Shown: positions 6,654-15,484, numbered from the stretch's first letter. The stretch: DNA of 41,913 nucleotides from an uncultured Alphaproteobacteria bacterium (GCA_902509695.1 CABWYP010000001.1:95932-137844), one strand, 5' to 3'. The notes: generated by a model from the sequence alone, not told the origin. Numbers and translations: made by a program.

Positions 6654-9645
6654 TCAATTCAGAACTACTAATTCCTCAGGTTTAATTAACAAAAATAAAA
6701 TAATTAATTTTTCATTTAATGGTGAGTCTCTCCAAGGCTATGAGGGTGATACATTAGCTTCAGCCTTAATAGCTAATGGTGTTCACCTAGTTGGAAGAAG
6801 TTTTAAATATCATAGACCTCGAGGTTTTTTAGGCGCAGGTGTTGAAGAGCCCAATGCTATGGTCCAACTTCATGAAGGCAATCGTTCTGAACCAAATATC
6901 ATGGCAACAGAAGTTGAACTTGTAGAAGGATTAGTTGCTAATAGCCAAAATTGCTGGCCATCAGTTAAATTTGACATAGGTGAAATAAATAATTTATTAA
7001 ATCGTTTTTTTCCGGCTGGTTTTTATTACAAAACATTCATGTGGCCAAAAAGTTTTTGGTACAAAATATACGAACCTGTAATTAGAAAAGCAGCGGGTAT
7101 GGGAATAGCACCTTTAAACCCTGATCCTGATAGGTATGAACATAATTATGAACATTGCGATGTATTAGTTGTTGGTTCAGGACCTTCTGGCTTAGCAAGT
7201 GCTCTGGCAGCAGCAAAAAATGGGGCTAAGGTTATTTTAGCTGAAGATAAAGCTCATTTTGGCGGTTCTCTTTTAAATGATGACGTTACTATAGGTAACA
7301 TGTCAGGAAGAGAATGGGCCAGTGATGTAATTTCTCAACTAAAAAATCTTCCTAATGTGATTGTCAAAAATAGATCACAAGTGTTCGGATACTATGATCA
7401 CAATATGACAGTTATGTTTGAAAGAGTCAGTGATCATATAGAAAACCCAAATAAATATACACCTCGTCAAAGACTCCATTATATAAGAGCAGGTGAGGTG
7501 ATTGTTTCTACTGGATCTATTGAACGTCCAATATCTTTTGGAAATAACGATAGACCAGGAATATTACTAGCATCAGCAGCAAGAGAATATATGAAGATTT
7601 ATGAGACTTTAGTTGGAAAGAAACCAATTATATTTACCAATAACGATACTGCATACTCAACTGCATTAGAATTTCTAAAGAATAATATTACACCTATTAT
7701 ATTAGATACTAGAAATGGCTCTGATGGTGAGTTAGTTAAAGAAGTTCAAAACCTAGGGGTGGATATTAAATTTAATTCTGGTATCGCAAATACCAAAGGT
7801 CATCTTAAAATTAAATCTGCAACTATTGGTAAGTTAGATAAAGAAAAAGAAAATTTTATTTCATACGAGGAAGTCGACTGTGATTGTATTTGTATGTCAG
7901 GTGGTTGGACTCCTACTGTTCATTTATCATCGCAAGCTGGAAATAAACTAAAATTCAAAGAAGAAATAGATGCATATATTCCAGATCAAAAAAGACAAAA
8001 GGAAACTGCTATTGGAGCAGCTAACGGCTCGTACACTTTAGATCAATCATTAGCAGAGGGTTTTCAAGTTGGTTTTGAATTATCTAATAAATTTACTTCA
8101 AATAATTCAAAAACAGACACTCCATCCTCAAAAGAACCTAGTTTTGAAAGCCATGAAAGGTTATGGTGCATGCCTTTACCAGAAGGAAAAAAACCTAAGA
8201 GATTTATTGACTTCCAAAATGATGTTGCTGTCTCAGATGTAGAATTGGCATTAAGAGAGGGTTTCAGATCAATAGAACATGTTAAAAGATACACAACTCT
8301 TGGCATGGCCGGCGATCAAGGAAAAACCAGTAACTTAAATGGTCTTCAATACGTATCTAAAATTGAAAAGAAGATTGTGCCAGAGGTAGGGCATACAACT
8401 TTTAGACCTCCATATACTCCAGTAACTATAGGAACTATTGTAGGTAGAGAGGTTGGTAATCACTATCTGCCAACTAGAAAATCACCAGTTCATCATTGGC
8501 ATGAAGAAAATAATGCTGTCTTTGTTGCTGCAGGGCTTTGGGTAAGACCTAGATATTATCCAAGAGGAAGTGAAACAATGAGTGATGCCGTAAACCGTGA
8601 AGCAGCAAATGTTAGAAAAAATGTAGGTATATGTGATGTAACCACATTAGGTAAAATTGATATTAAAGGTCCAGATGCACCAGAGTTTTTGAATAGAATT
8701 TATACTAACGCTTGGATGAAACTTCCAGTAGGAAAGGCTCGTTATGGAGTGATGCTAAGAGAAGATGGCATGGTAATGGATGATGGAACAACATCTAGGT
8801 TATCAGAAAATCATTTTCATATGACGACAACTACTGCACAAGCAGCAAATGTTTTATCTCATTTAGAGTACTATCTTCAAGTTGTTTGGCCTGAACTCGA
8901 TGTAAATGTATTGTCTACAACAGAGCAATGGGCTGGCATTGCAGTTGCCGGTCCTAAATCAAGAGAGCTTTTAAGTAAGTTATTTCCTTCTGATGATTTA
9001 TCCAATGAAGGTCTGCCTTTTATGGGGTTAATCGATACAAAACTTGGAAATATACCTGCGAGGATATATAGAATTTCTTTCTCAGGTGAATTAGCTTATG
9101 AGGTAAATGTAGAGTCTAATTATGGGCTTCATTTATGGAAAAAGATTATTGAAATCGGCTCTGACTTTGGTGTTCAACCATACGGTACCGAAGCCTTGTC
9201 CACACTTAGAATTGAAATGGGGCACGTTGCTGGACCAGAATTAGATGGAAGAACTATTCCTTTTGATGTCGGTCTAAATGGAATGGTTAGCCAGAAAAAA
9301 GATTTTATAGGTAAGAGATCTTTATCTAAAGATGCTTTTGTGGCAGAAGATAGACAAACAATTGTAGGTTTAGTTCCTGTTGATAAAAAGAGTAAAATAC
9401 CTGAGGGCTCACACATTGTTGAAAATGATAAAGCTCCCACACCAAATCCTAAATTAGGACATGTTTCCTCATCTTGTTGGAGCGTTGAATATAATAACCC
9501 TTTTTCTATTGCCATTATGAAAGATGGGAAAAAACAAATTGGTAAAACTCTTTATGCAGTGTCCCCAGTGAAAGATATCTCAATACCTGTTGAGGTTGTA
9601 TCATCTCACTATGTTGACCCAAAAGGGGAGAGGGTTAGGTCTTAA
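6646..9645 (+). CDS. mgdC: N-methylglutamate dehydrogenase / sarcosine oxidase alpha-type subunit
   Basis: The large subunit, 999 residues, full length for SoxA/MgdC. Domains in order: an N-terminal 2Fe-2S-like fold (about 15-100, with FKYHRPRGFLGAG); a pyridine-nucleotide-disulfide-oxidoreductase-type domain (about 170-480) with dinucleotide motif GSGPSG; a linker; and a C-terminal GcvT-like tetrahydrofolate-binding domain (about 600-990). By family knowledge, electrons from the beta subunit pass through bound cofactors, and formaldehyde from the methyl group is captured on tetrahydrofolate in the GcvT domain as methylene-THF. The start overlaps mgdB by 8 bases; GAGGA precedes it. The stop is one base before mgdD. 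No domain is missing. Function as N-methylglutamate dehydrogenase rather than sarcosine oxidase is inferred from the mgs genes. Confidence 0.87.
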   Translation: MSNQFRTTNSSGLINKNKIINFSFNGESLQGYEGDTLASALIANGVHLVGRSFKYHRPRGFLGAGVEEPNAMVQLHEGNRSEPNIMATEVELVEGLVANSQNCWPSVKFDIGEINNLLNRFFPAGFYYKTFMWPKSFWYKIYEPVIRKAAGMGIAPLNPDPDRYEHNYEHCDVLVVGSGPSGLASALAAAKNGAKVILAEDKAHFGGSLLNDDVTIGNMSGREWASDVISQLKNLPNVIVKNRSQVFGYYDHNMTVMFERVSDHIENPNKYTPRQRLHYIRAGEVIVSTGSIERPISFGNNDRPGILLASAAREYMKIYETLVGKKPIIFTNNDTAYSTALEFLKNNITPIILDTRNGSDGELVKEVQNLGVDIKFNSGIANTKGHLKIKSATIGKLDKEKENFISYEEVDCDCICMSGGWTPTVHLSSQAGNKLKFKEEIDAYIPDQKRQKETAIGAANGSYTLDQSLAEGFQVGFELSNKFTSNNSKTDTPSSKEPSFESHERLWCMPLPEGKKPKRFIDFQNDVAVSDVELALREGFRSIEHVKRYTTLGMAGDQGKTSNLNGLQYVSKIEKKIVPEVGHTTFRPPYTPVTIGTIVGREVGNHYLPTRKSPVHHWHEENNAVFVAAGLWVRPRYYPRGSETMSDAVNREAANVRKNVGICDVTTLGKIDIKGPDAPEFLNRIYTNAWMKLPVGKARYGVMLREDGMVMDDGTTSRLSENHFHMTTTTAQAANVLSHLEYYLQVVWPELDVNVLSTTEQWAGIAVAGPKSRELLSKLFPSDDLSNEGLPFMGLIDTKLGNIPARIYRISFSGELAYEVNVESNYGLHLWKKIIEIGSDFGVQPYGTEALSTLRIEMGHVAGPELDGRTIPFDVGLNGMVSQKKDFIGKRSLSKDAFVAEDRQTIVGLVPVDKKSKIPEGSHIVENDKAPTPNPKLGHVSSSCWSVEYNNPFSIAIMKDGKKQIGKTLYAVSPVKDISIPVEVVSSHYVDPKGERVRS

Positions 9646-9646
9646 A

Positions 9647-10240
9647 ATGACTGATATAAACGTTTCCGCTCTACACTTTGATCATAAATTAGGACTTTTT
9701 GGAGATTATGAGAGTAAATCTAACATTATTAAGATTTCAGAAGTAAAAGATTTGACTATAGTCCAAATAGCTAAATTTAAAAAAAGCCAAGTTAATATTG
9801 ACCAAATTAAAATTGACAATTTATCTTTACCTATAAGTTACCCTGAAGTTTCACATAATAATAACTTAAGAATTTTATGGACAGGTCCTGATACATGGAT
9901 ATGTGTTTCACAAAACTCCTCTACGCTTGATGAAATTAAAAAATATTGTAATGATAATGATTTTGGTATCACTGATTTATCGCACTCAAGAGCGGTTGTT
10001 CAAATACAAGGCGATCAGTCAATCGACGTCCTAAAAAAAGGCTCACCTTTTAATTTCAACCAAGATAATTTCTCTGTCAATAATAGTGCAAATACCTCCT
10101 ATAACGGTATTAACGTCATGATCGATTATTTAAATGACAATCCTAAAACATTTAATATTTATTCTCTTCGAAGTTTTGGTGGATCTTTTTATCACAGCAT
10201 CACTGACTCTGCATTAGAGTATGGATATGAAGGCATCTAA
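9647..10240 (+). CDS. mgdD: N-methylglutamate dehydrogenase / sarcosine oxidase gamma-type subunit
   Basis: The fourth subunit, 197 residues, typical of SoxG/MgdD. The start at 9647 lies one base after the alpha stop codon; a longer reading frame begins at 9590 but its first 19 residues lie inside mgdC and do not look like the family, while MTDINVSALHFDH does. The family is poorly conserved: recognisable parts are the segment ending WTGPDTWICV and the ITDLSHSRAVVQIQG stretch, which resemble the GcvT/SoxG fold. Gene order B-D-A-G matches sox and mgd operons. Five bases separate it from the amidotransferase gene that follows. Confidence 0.82.
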   Translation: MTDINVSALHFDHKLGLFGDYESKSNIIKISEVKDLTIVQIAKFKKSQVNIDQIKIDNLSLPISYPEVSHNNNLRILWTGPDTWICVSQNSSTLDEIKKYCNDNDFGITDLSHSRAVVQIQGDQSIDVLKKGSPFNFNQDNFSVNNSANTSYNGINVMIDYLNDNPKTFNIYSLRSFGGSFYHSITDSALEYGYEGI

Positions 10241-10245
10241 ATTAA

Positions 10246-11127
10246 ATGTGTGGTATTGTTGGAATTTATTTAAAAAATAAAAAATATCATAAAGACTTAG
10301 GAAAATTATTAACAGTTATGATGAATAACATGGCTACGAGAGGTCCTGACAGTGCTGGCTTTGCAATTTACTCTCCTGAAAAAAAAAAGAAATTTAAATA
10401 TTCAGTTTGTTTTCAAAAAAATGATTCAAAAAGCTTTAAAAAAATAATTTCCAAAGAAATTAAAGATGCCAAAATAAAAGTTATTTCTGATCACTTAGTT
10501 ATTGAAACATCTTCACACCCTTCAAAAGTACTCAATATTATTAAAAATTTTGAAGACTTAAATTTAGTTGGATACGGAAATTCTATAGAAATTTTTAAAC
10601 AAGTTGGAAATCCTAAAGATGTTGTTAAAGAATTTTCACTTGAGAAATTTTCAGGAACTCATGCCATAGGTCATACAAGAATGGCAACTGAAAGTGCCAT
10701 CACAACAGACGGATCTCATCCTTATTCTACTGGGGAAGACGAGTGTCTAGTTCATAATGGTTCTTTATCTAATCATAATAACCTCAGAAGAACGCTAAAA
10801 AAAAGAGGAGTTGAGATAAAATCTCAAAATGACACTGAAGTTGCAGCTGGTTATATCTCAGATGGTCTATCTAATAAAAAATCATTAAAAGAAACGCTTA
10901 TTGAAGGTTTAAAGGATTTAGATGGGTTCTACACTTTTATATCAGGTACAAAAAAAGGAATGGCAATTGTAAGAGATGAAATTGCGTGTAAACCTGCAGT
11001 CGTAGCTGAGACTAAAGACTATGTAGCTATAGCTTCTGAGTTTCAAGCAATGGCTCATCTACCTAATGTAAATAAAGCAAAAATTTTTGAACCAGAGCCT
11101 GGTTTAGTTTATAGCTGGGGCGAGTGA
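10246..11127 (+). CDS. mgsA: N-methylglutamate synthase subunit A (class II glutaminase-type), copy 1
   Basis: A 293-residue N-terminal-nucleophile amidotransferase domain. Cys2, exposed after Met removal (MCGIVG), is the expected nucleophile. Other family landmarks are RGPDSAGFAIYS near residue 33, GHTRMATES near residue 141 and HNGSLSNHNN near residue 167. In glutamate synthase the equivalent domain frees ammonia from glutamine; in N-methylglutamate synthase it is thought to free methylamine from gamma-glutamylmethylamide. It follows mgdD by five bases without a clear ribosome site, and its stop overlaps mgsB as ATGA. The Lys-rich stretch near residues 45-85 is shorter than in copy 2 at 16991-17935. 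Assignment to Mgs rather than another split glutamate synthase rests on the mgd genes before it. Confidence 0.82.
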   Translation: MCGIVGIYLKNKKYHKDLGKLLTVMMNNMATRGPDSAGFAIYSPEKKKKFKYSVCFQKNDSKSFKKIISKEIKDAKIKVISDHLVIETSSHPSKVLNIIKNFEDLNLVGYGNSIEIFKQVGNPKDVVKEFSLEKFSGTHAIGHTRMATESAITTDGSHPYSTGEDECLVHNGSLSNHNNLRRTLKKRGVEIKSQNDTEVAAGYISDGLSNKKSLKETLIEGLKDLDGFYTFISGTKKGMAIVRDEIACKPAVVAETKDYVAIASEFQAMAHLPNVNKAKIFEPEPGLVYSWGE

Positions 11128-11810
11128 TGAAATTAAATTTAAAAAAAGAAACATTAAGGAATGTTAATGAATTTCTTCAAAATGTTGATCTAAAATCTAA
11201 TAACCGTAGTTTTAAGATTACAAATCCTGATGGCAATCATGCTATCTGCGCTGGTCTTAAAGAGGAAATTGAAGTCACTATTGATGGTCATGCAGGATAC
11301 TATTGTGCTGGCATGAATATGAACGCAGATATTATTATCAACGGAAATGTTGGCACAGGAGTTGGTGAAAATATGATGTCAGGAACTGTTCATGTCAAAG
11401 GAAATGCTTCCCAATCTGCAGGAGCCACTGCCCATGGAGGAACATTAATCATTGATGGAAATACAAGTTCTAGATGCGGTATTTCTATGAAGGGTATTGA
11501 CATTATAGTGAAGGGATCAGTAGGACATATGTCGGCATTTATGGCACAGTCTGGAAATTTAGTCATATGCGGAGATGCTGGAGATGCCTTAGGAGATAGT
11601 ATTTATGAAGCTAAAATATTTATTATTGGAAAAGTAAAATCTCTTGGAGCGGATTGTGAAGAAAAAAAAATGAATGAAAAAGATAAAAAAATTCTTAAAT
11701 CTCTTTTAAAGAAAGCTGGTATTAATGAAAAAACATTCTCTAATTTTAAAATGTATGGATCAGCAAGAAAACTTTATAATTTTAATATAGATAATGTCTC
11801 GGAGTATTAA
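11124..11810 (+). CDS. mgsB: N-methylglutamate synthase subunit B (GltB C-terminal beta-helix type), copy 1
   Basis: A 228-residue protein of the GXGXG family, equal to the C-terminal right-handed beta-helix domain of glutamate synthase large subunit. The repeat is visible as successive turns with Gly-Asn-x-Gly (INGNVGTGVGEN, VKGNASQSAGA, VKGSVGHMSAF), followed by the LGADCEEKKMNE segment typical of GlxC. In glutamate synthase this domain is structural and helps form the tunnel between the amidotransferase and synthase sites. It lacks about 50 N-terminal residues present in the paralogue at 17923-18762. The start is ATG at 11124 overlapping mgsA; the next codon is also ATG. The stop overlaps the mgsC start by one base. 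Confidence 0.85.
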   Translation: MMKLNLKKETLRNVNEFLQNVDLKSNNRSFKITNPDGNHAICAGLKEEIEVTIDGHAGYYCAGMNMNADIIINGNVGTGVGENMMSGTVHVKGNASQSAGATAHGGTLIIDGNTSSRCGISMKGIDIIVKGSVGHMSAFMAQSGNLVICGDAGDALGDSIYEAKIFIIGKVKSLGADCEEKKMNEKDKKILKSLLKKAGINEKTFSNFKMYGSARKLYNFNIDNVSEY

Positions 11811-13132
11811 TGTCAGATAAATATAAAACAATTCCTAGAAAATCATGGACTTTTGATGATTATACTAATTCTGAAATCAGAAGAGCTGCAGAAACTGGTA
11901 TTTATGACATTCGAGGAGGAGGGTCAAAAAAACGACTACCTCATTTCGATGATTTGCTTTTCTTAGGAGCATCGATGTCACGATACCCCTTAGAAGGATA
12001 TAGAGAAAAATGTGACACAAGTGTTACACTTGGTACTAGATTTGCTAAAAACCCATTACACCTAGATATACCAATTACAATAGCGGGTATGAGTTTTGGT
12101 GCTTTGTCAGGACCTGCTAAAGAAGCTTTAGGAAGAGGTGCCAGTATAGCTGGAACCTCAACTACAACTGGTGATGGTGGAATGACACCTGAAGAAAGAG
12201 GTCAATCAAAACATCTTGTTTATCAATTACTGCCATCTAGATATGGAATGAATCCAGATGATTTAAGAAAAGCTGATGCTATTGAAGTTGTCATTGGTCA
12301 AGGTGCAAAACCAGGTGGCGGAGGAATGTTACTAGGTCAAAAAATAAGTGACCGGGTAGCAGAGATGCGAACTCTCCCTAAAGGCATTGATCAAAGATCA
12401 GCTTGTCGTCACCCAGATTGGACTGGTCCAGATGATCTAGAAATTAAGATATTAGAACTTAGAGAAATAACTGGTTGGAAAGTTCCAATTTTTGTTAAAC
12501 TCGCAGGGGCAAGACCATATTACGACACTGCTTTAGCAGTTAAAGCAGGAGCTGATGTAGTTGTGTTAGATGGAATGCAAGGTGGAACAGCTGCTACACA
12601 AGAGGTGTTTATTGAAAATGTAGGTCAACCAACATTAGCTTGCATTAGACCTGCTGTAGATGCTTTATTAGATTTAGATATGCATAGAAAAGTTCAGTTA
12701 ATTGTATCTGGAGGTATAAGAAATGGTGCAGATGTTGCTAAAGCTATGGCACTGGGCGCAGATGCAGTATCAATAGGCTCATCAGCACTTATTGCTTTAG
12801 GAGATAATGATCCTAAATGGGAAAATGATTACAAAAAATTAGGTAGTACAGCTGGAGCTTTTGATGATTGGCATGAAGGAAAAGATCCCTCTGGCATTAA
12901 TACACAAGACCCAGAATTAATGAAAAGATTAGATCCAGTAAAAGGTGGAAAAAGATTATCAAATTATTTAAAAGTAATGACTTTAGAAGCTCAAACTATA
13001 GCCAGGGCTTGCGGAAAAAACGATCTTCATAATTTAGAACCAGAGGACTTATGTGCACTTACTGTCGAGGCAGCAGCAATGGCAAGAGTTCCATTGGCAG
13101 GCACAGGATGGGTACCTGGTACTAAATTATAA
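11810..13132 (+). CDS. mgsC: N-methylglutamate synthase subunit C (FMN domain of glutamate synthase), copy 1, without Fe-S cysteines
   Basis: A 440-residue protein equal to the FMN-binding synthase domain of glutamate synthase (TIM barrel). Conserved parts include ITIAGMSFGALSGPAKEAL near residue 87, the stretch TTTGDGGMTPEE near 120, SGGIRNGADVAKAMALGADAV near 302 and the C-terminal LAGTGW. At residues 348-360 it reads AGAFDDWHEGKDP, where the copy 2 protein has AGFCYHCHTGRCP. The three cysteines expected to hold the 3Fe-4S cluster are replaced by F351, W354 and D359. The protein may therefore lack the cluster and take electrons in another way, or be flavin-only. The overlap with mgsB is one base. 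It ends the mgd-mgs operon. Family certain; methylamine-specific role inferred. Confidence 0.85.
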   Translation: MSDKYKTIPRKSWTFDDYTNSEIRRAAETGIYDIRGGGSKKRLPHFDDLLFLGASMSRYPLEGYREKCDTSVTLGTRFAKNPLHLDIPITIAGMSFGALSGPAKEALGRGASIAGTSTTTGDGGMTPEERGQSKHLVYQLLPSRYGMNPDDLRKADAIEVVIGQGAKPGGGGMLLGQKISDRVAEMRTLPKGIDQRSACRHPDWTGPDDLEIKILELREITGWKVPIFVKLAGARPYYDTALAVKAGADVVVLDGMQGGTAATQEVFIENVGQPTLACIRPAVDALLDLDMHRKVQLIVSGGIRNGADVAKAMALGADAVSIGSSALIALGDNDPKWENDYKKLGSTAGAFDDWHEGKDPSGINTQDPELMKRLDPVKGGKRLSNYLKVMTLEAQTIARACGKNDLHNLEPEDLCALTVEAAAMARVPLAGTGWVPGTKL

Positions 13133-13168
13133 TTTTTATTTTTTAGTATTTTCAATACATTTTAAAGT

Positions 13169-13190
13169 AAAATGAAATTCATTTCATTTT
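13169..13190 (+). terminator. Candidate terminator after mgsC
   Basis: AAAATGAAA and TTTCATTTT form a 9-base perfect stem with loop TTCA and run into further T residues, 36 bases after the mgsC stop. The stem is AT-rich. The arms also resemble the IclR-site arms in reversed order (ATGAAA...TTTCAT), so a regulatory role is an alternative. Confidence 0.4.
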
Positions 13191-13193
13191 TTA

Positions 13194-13222
13194 TTGCTTA
13201 GTAAACAATATTCTGTTAATTT
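13194..13222 (+). promoter_or_regulatory. Candidate promoter of the IclR-family gene
   Basis: TTGCTT (13194-13199), a 17-base spacer and TAATTT (13217-13222) place a start near base 13229, exactly where operator 2 begins. This layout would give autorepression. Weak, because AT-rich DNA gives many such matches. Confidence 0.25.
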
Positions 13223-13228
13223 TCTTTC

Positions 13229-13245
13229 GTTTCATAATATGAAAC
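13229..13245. promoter_or_regulatory. Palindromic operator 2 (probable IclR autoregulatory site)
   Basis: GTTTCATAATATGAAAC is a perfect inverted repeat 22 bases before the GTG start of the IclR-family gene. It is the exact reverse complement of operator 1 at 5048-5064. Confidence 0.75.
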
Positions 13246-13267
13246 ATAGGGAGTAAGGATAGGTTAA

Positions 13268-14038
13268 GTGGCAGATGATCTGAAATATATTAATAAGTCT
13301 TTAGAAAAATCTTTTAAGATATTAGAGATTTTATCAAAATCCTTATTTCCATTAAAAGCTGCAAATATTTCTAGAAAAGCTTCTATCTCTAGAACCACAA
13401 CTTTTAGACTGTTATCTGTTTTATCTCATCTTGGATACATACATAAAAATAATAATACCAATACTTACATTATGGGACACAAGGCATTTCAATTTGGAGA
13501 AACCTCAGACTATCTACAATCTATCTCTGAAACTTCCAAAGAAATATTAGAAGAGATTTCCTCCAAAACAAATTTAATTACATATCTAGCTATGTTAGAG
13601 GGTTCACAAATTGTTCACTCTGATAAAATATCTAATAACACCAACGATGCATCTCATAGAACATTTCGTATGAGGCTAGATGCACATTGTTGTGCTCTAG
13701 GTAAAGTTATGCTTGCTTATAGGCCAGAGAATGAGATCGCATCCGTTTATAAAAGGTATAACTTTTATCCTCATACCAATAATACCCTCGCTAATCTTAA
13801 TGATTTAAAAAAACATCTATCTAAAATTAGAGCGCAAGGGTATGCACTAAATCACGGTGAGGCTTTTGATAATGTTTACGGAATTGGCGTTGCTATATTA
13901 GACAAAGATAAAAGGTCATTTGCTGGAATCTCTTTGTCAGGAAGTAAAAATATAATGAATCCAAAAACAATGATGGAGTTTGTTTCCCTGCTACAAAATG
14001 CTTCAATTAAGATATCTAAGCTTATTGTTGATAAATAA
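13268..14038 (+). CDS. IclR-family transcriptional regulator
   Basis: A 256-residue regulator with an N-terminal winged helix-turn-helix (about 10-75; the recognition part is ASISRTTTFRLLSVLSHLGY) and a C-terminal IclR effector domain (about 85-250, with RMRLDAHCCALGKVMLAYRP and the GVAILDKDKRSFAGISLSG segment). It probably senses an intermediate of methylated amine breakdown. The start is GTG at 13268, with AAGGAT upstream. The same 17-base palindrome lies just before this gene, before the operon at 14138 and between tmm and mgdA. The gene sits between the two amine modules, so it is the natural controller of both. Whether it activates or represses cannot be read directly; the site positions suggest activation of tmm and autorepression. 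Confidence 0.88.
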   Translation: MADDLKYINKSLEKSFKILEILSKSLFPLKAANISRKASISRTTTFRLLSVLSHLGYIHKNNNTNTYIMGHKAFQFGETSDYLQSISETSKEILEEISSKTNLITYLAMLEGSQIVHSDKISNNTNDASHRTFRMRLDAHCCALGKVMLAYRPENEIASVYKRYNFYPHTNNTLANLNDLKKHLSKIRAQGYALNHGEAFDNVYGIGVAILDKDKRSFAGISLSGSKNIMNPKTMMEFVSLLQNASIKISKLIVDK

Positions 14039-14058
14039 GTATTTCTAATCAAAATTTT

Positions 14059-14075
14059 GTTTCATAATTTGAAAC
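14059..14075. promoter_or_regulatory. Palindromic operator 3 before the second amine module
   Basis: GTTTCATAATTTGAAAC matches operators 1 and 2 with a single mismatch in one arm. It lies 62 bases before the start of the FAD oxidoreductase gene and 20 bases after the IclR-family gene. Confidence 0.7.
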
Positions 14076-14098
14076 GGTAAGTGTTTTTTCCACTTACC
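14076..14098. promoter_or_regulatory. 8-base inverted repeat in the second module leader
   Basis: GGTAAGTG (14076-14083) and CACTTACC (14091-14098) are perfect complements around a loop of TTTTTTC. It begins at the base after operator 3. It has no following T run, so it is a poor terminator; it could be a second operator, an mRNA-stabilising 5' hairpin, or the end of the IclR gene transcript. Confidence 0.45.
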
Positions 14099-14137
14099 TA
14101 GATCAAAATGTAGTTCTTAAACCGGAGGTTAATCAAA

Positions 14138-15484
14138 ATGAGCTTACCATCAAAGTGTGAATACTTAATAATTGGAGGAGGTATTCATGGACTCAGTACC
14201 GCTTGGCATTTATGCAAAAAATTAGCAAATAAAGGTCAACTCAAAGAAGACTCTGTTGTTGTTTTGGAAAAAACAAAAGTAGGCGAAGGAGCAACTAGTG
14301 TCGCTTGTGGTATTGTTAGAAATAATTATTACCAACCAGCTATGAGAAGACTTATGGCTCATTCAGTTAATGTCTGGAATGAAAACGCAGAAGCTTTAAC
14401 TTTTAGACGTGTTGGTTATATGCAAATTAATTCTCAGCTTATGCATGAAGGCATGTCAGAAGTTTATCACCAACAAAAAGAAATAGGGTATGACTCAACT
14501 TTTATTGAGGGAGCATCTGACTGTGATAAATATATGAAAGAAATGTTACCTGATTGGCAAGCACAAGGTATTACCTCAGTTCTACACGAAAAAAATTCAG
14601 GCTATGGTGCGAACCTAGGTGCAAACATGGGTTTTAAAAAATTAGCTGAGTCTGCTGGAGCTAAAATTTTAGAGGGAGTAGAAGCCACAAATTTAATTTC
14701 TTCAAATGGTAGTGGTGCTGTTTCTGCTGTTGAAACAAATCAAGGTACTATTGAATGTACCCAGTTAGTAGTAGCGGCTGGACCTTGGGTAAGAAAATTT
14801 TGGGAAATACTTGAACTTCCTAATTCTGTAAAAATTAAACAACCTGATGGATCTTATACTGATGAAATTCCTATGTGGTCTTACATGGCTTTAGAGGAGG
14901 GTGAACTCGAAGTTGATCCTCATAGTTATAAAACTGCACAGGGTAATGAATATCCCGTTATTCATGTTGATACAGAGTCTACACTTGTTTCTAACAAGAG
15001 TGGTGATGTTATTCATGAAAATGAGATGTGGGGTTTTTACTATAAACCTGATGTATACAGAAATGGTATTCAAGGAGGATCGTCTCCTTATGATGTAACA
15101 AAACCAGCAAGTGAAGTAAGCATTGATCCTTATGGACACAAGTCTAATGAGTTTCAACCACGTGCCTCATTTGAAGATAAATTCACATCTGCTATGGCTT
15201 TTTGTCAAAAGCAGTTTGATGGATGTCATGCAAAATATAAAAAGCAAAAAGCAGGTGGTATAGGCTGTGTGACACCAGATCGTTTTCCTGTATTCGACCA
15301 ATACAGAGAAAATGTATATATTATAGCTGACGCTAATCATGGATATAAAATGGCCGGTGTTGGTGATTTAGTATCTGATGAAGTACTTGGGAATAAGTCT
15401 GATATTCTAGAACCTTTCAGATTTTCCCGCTACGAAGAAGGGAAATTACATCCGGTCTCAAACAGTCCGTTCCCTTGGAGTTGA
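14138..15484 (+). CDS. FAD-dependent amine oxidase/dehydrogenase (DAO family, SoxB-like), second module
   Basis: A 448-residue DAO-family flavoprotein. The FAD Rossmann motif GGGIHGLSTAWHL begins near residue 13, and the stretch CGIVRNNYYQPAMRRLMAHS (about 57-76) parallels the GRNTTILRSNY part of SoxB. The C-terminal FAD motif ADANHGYKMAGVGDLVSDE is near residue 400. It is not a copy of mgdA: it has a long insertion between about residues 225 and 330 that I do not recognise, and no alpha, gamma or delta subunit gene accompanies it. It is the first gene of a six-gene operon containing a glutamine-synthetase-like ligase and a split glutamate synthase, so its likely job is to oxidise an N-substituted glutamate or related amine. 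GGAGG at 14124-14128 precedes the start. Substrate unknown. Confidence 0.78.
   Translation: MSLPSKCEYLIIGGGIHGLSTAWHLCKKLANKGQLKEDSVVVLEKTKVGEGATSVACGIVRNNYYQPAMRRLMAHSVNVWNENAEALTFRRVGYMQINSQLMHEGMSEVYHQQKEIGYDSTFIEGASDCDKYMKEMLPDWQAQGITSVLHEKNSGYGANLGANMGFKKLAESAGAKILEGVEATNLISSNGSGAVSAVETNQGTIECTQLVVAAGPWVRKFWEILELPNSVKIKQPDGSYTDEIPMWSYMALEEGELEVDPHSYKTAQGNEYPVIHVDTESTLVSNKSGDVIHENEMWGFYYKPDVYRNGIQGGSSPYDVTKPASEVSIDPYGHKSNEFQPRASFEDKFTSAMAFCQKQFDGCHAKYKKQKAGGIGCVTPDRFPVFDQYRENVYIIADANHGYKMAGVGDLVSDEVLGNKSDILEPFRFSRYEEGKLHPVSNSPFPWS

Noticed and set aside
9174-9515. A 113-codon minus-strand frame opposite the end of mgdC
   Set aside because: Antisense shadow of the conserved GcvT-like domain; no start signal.
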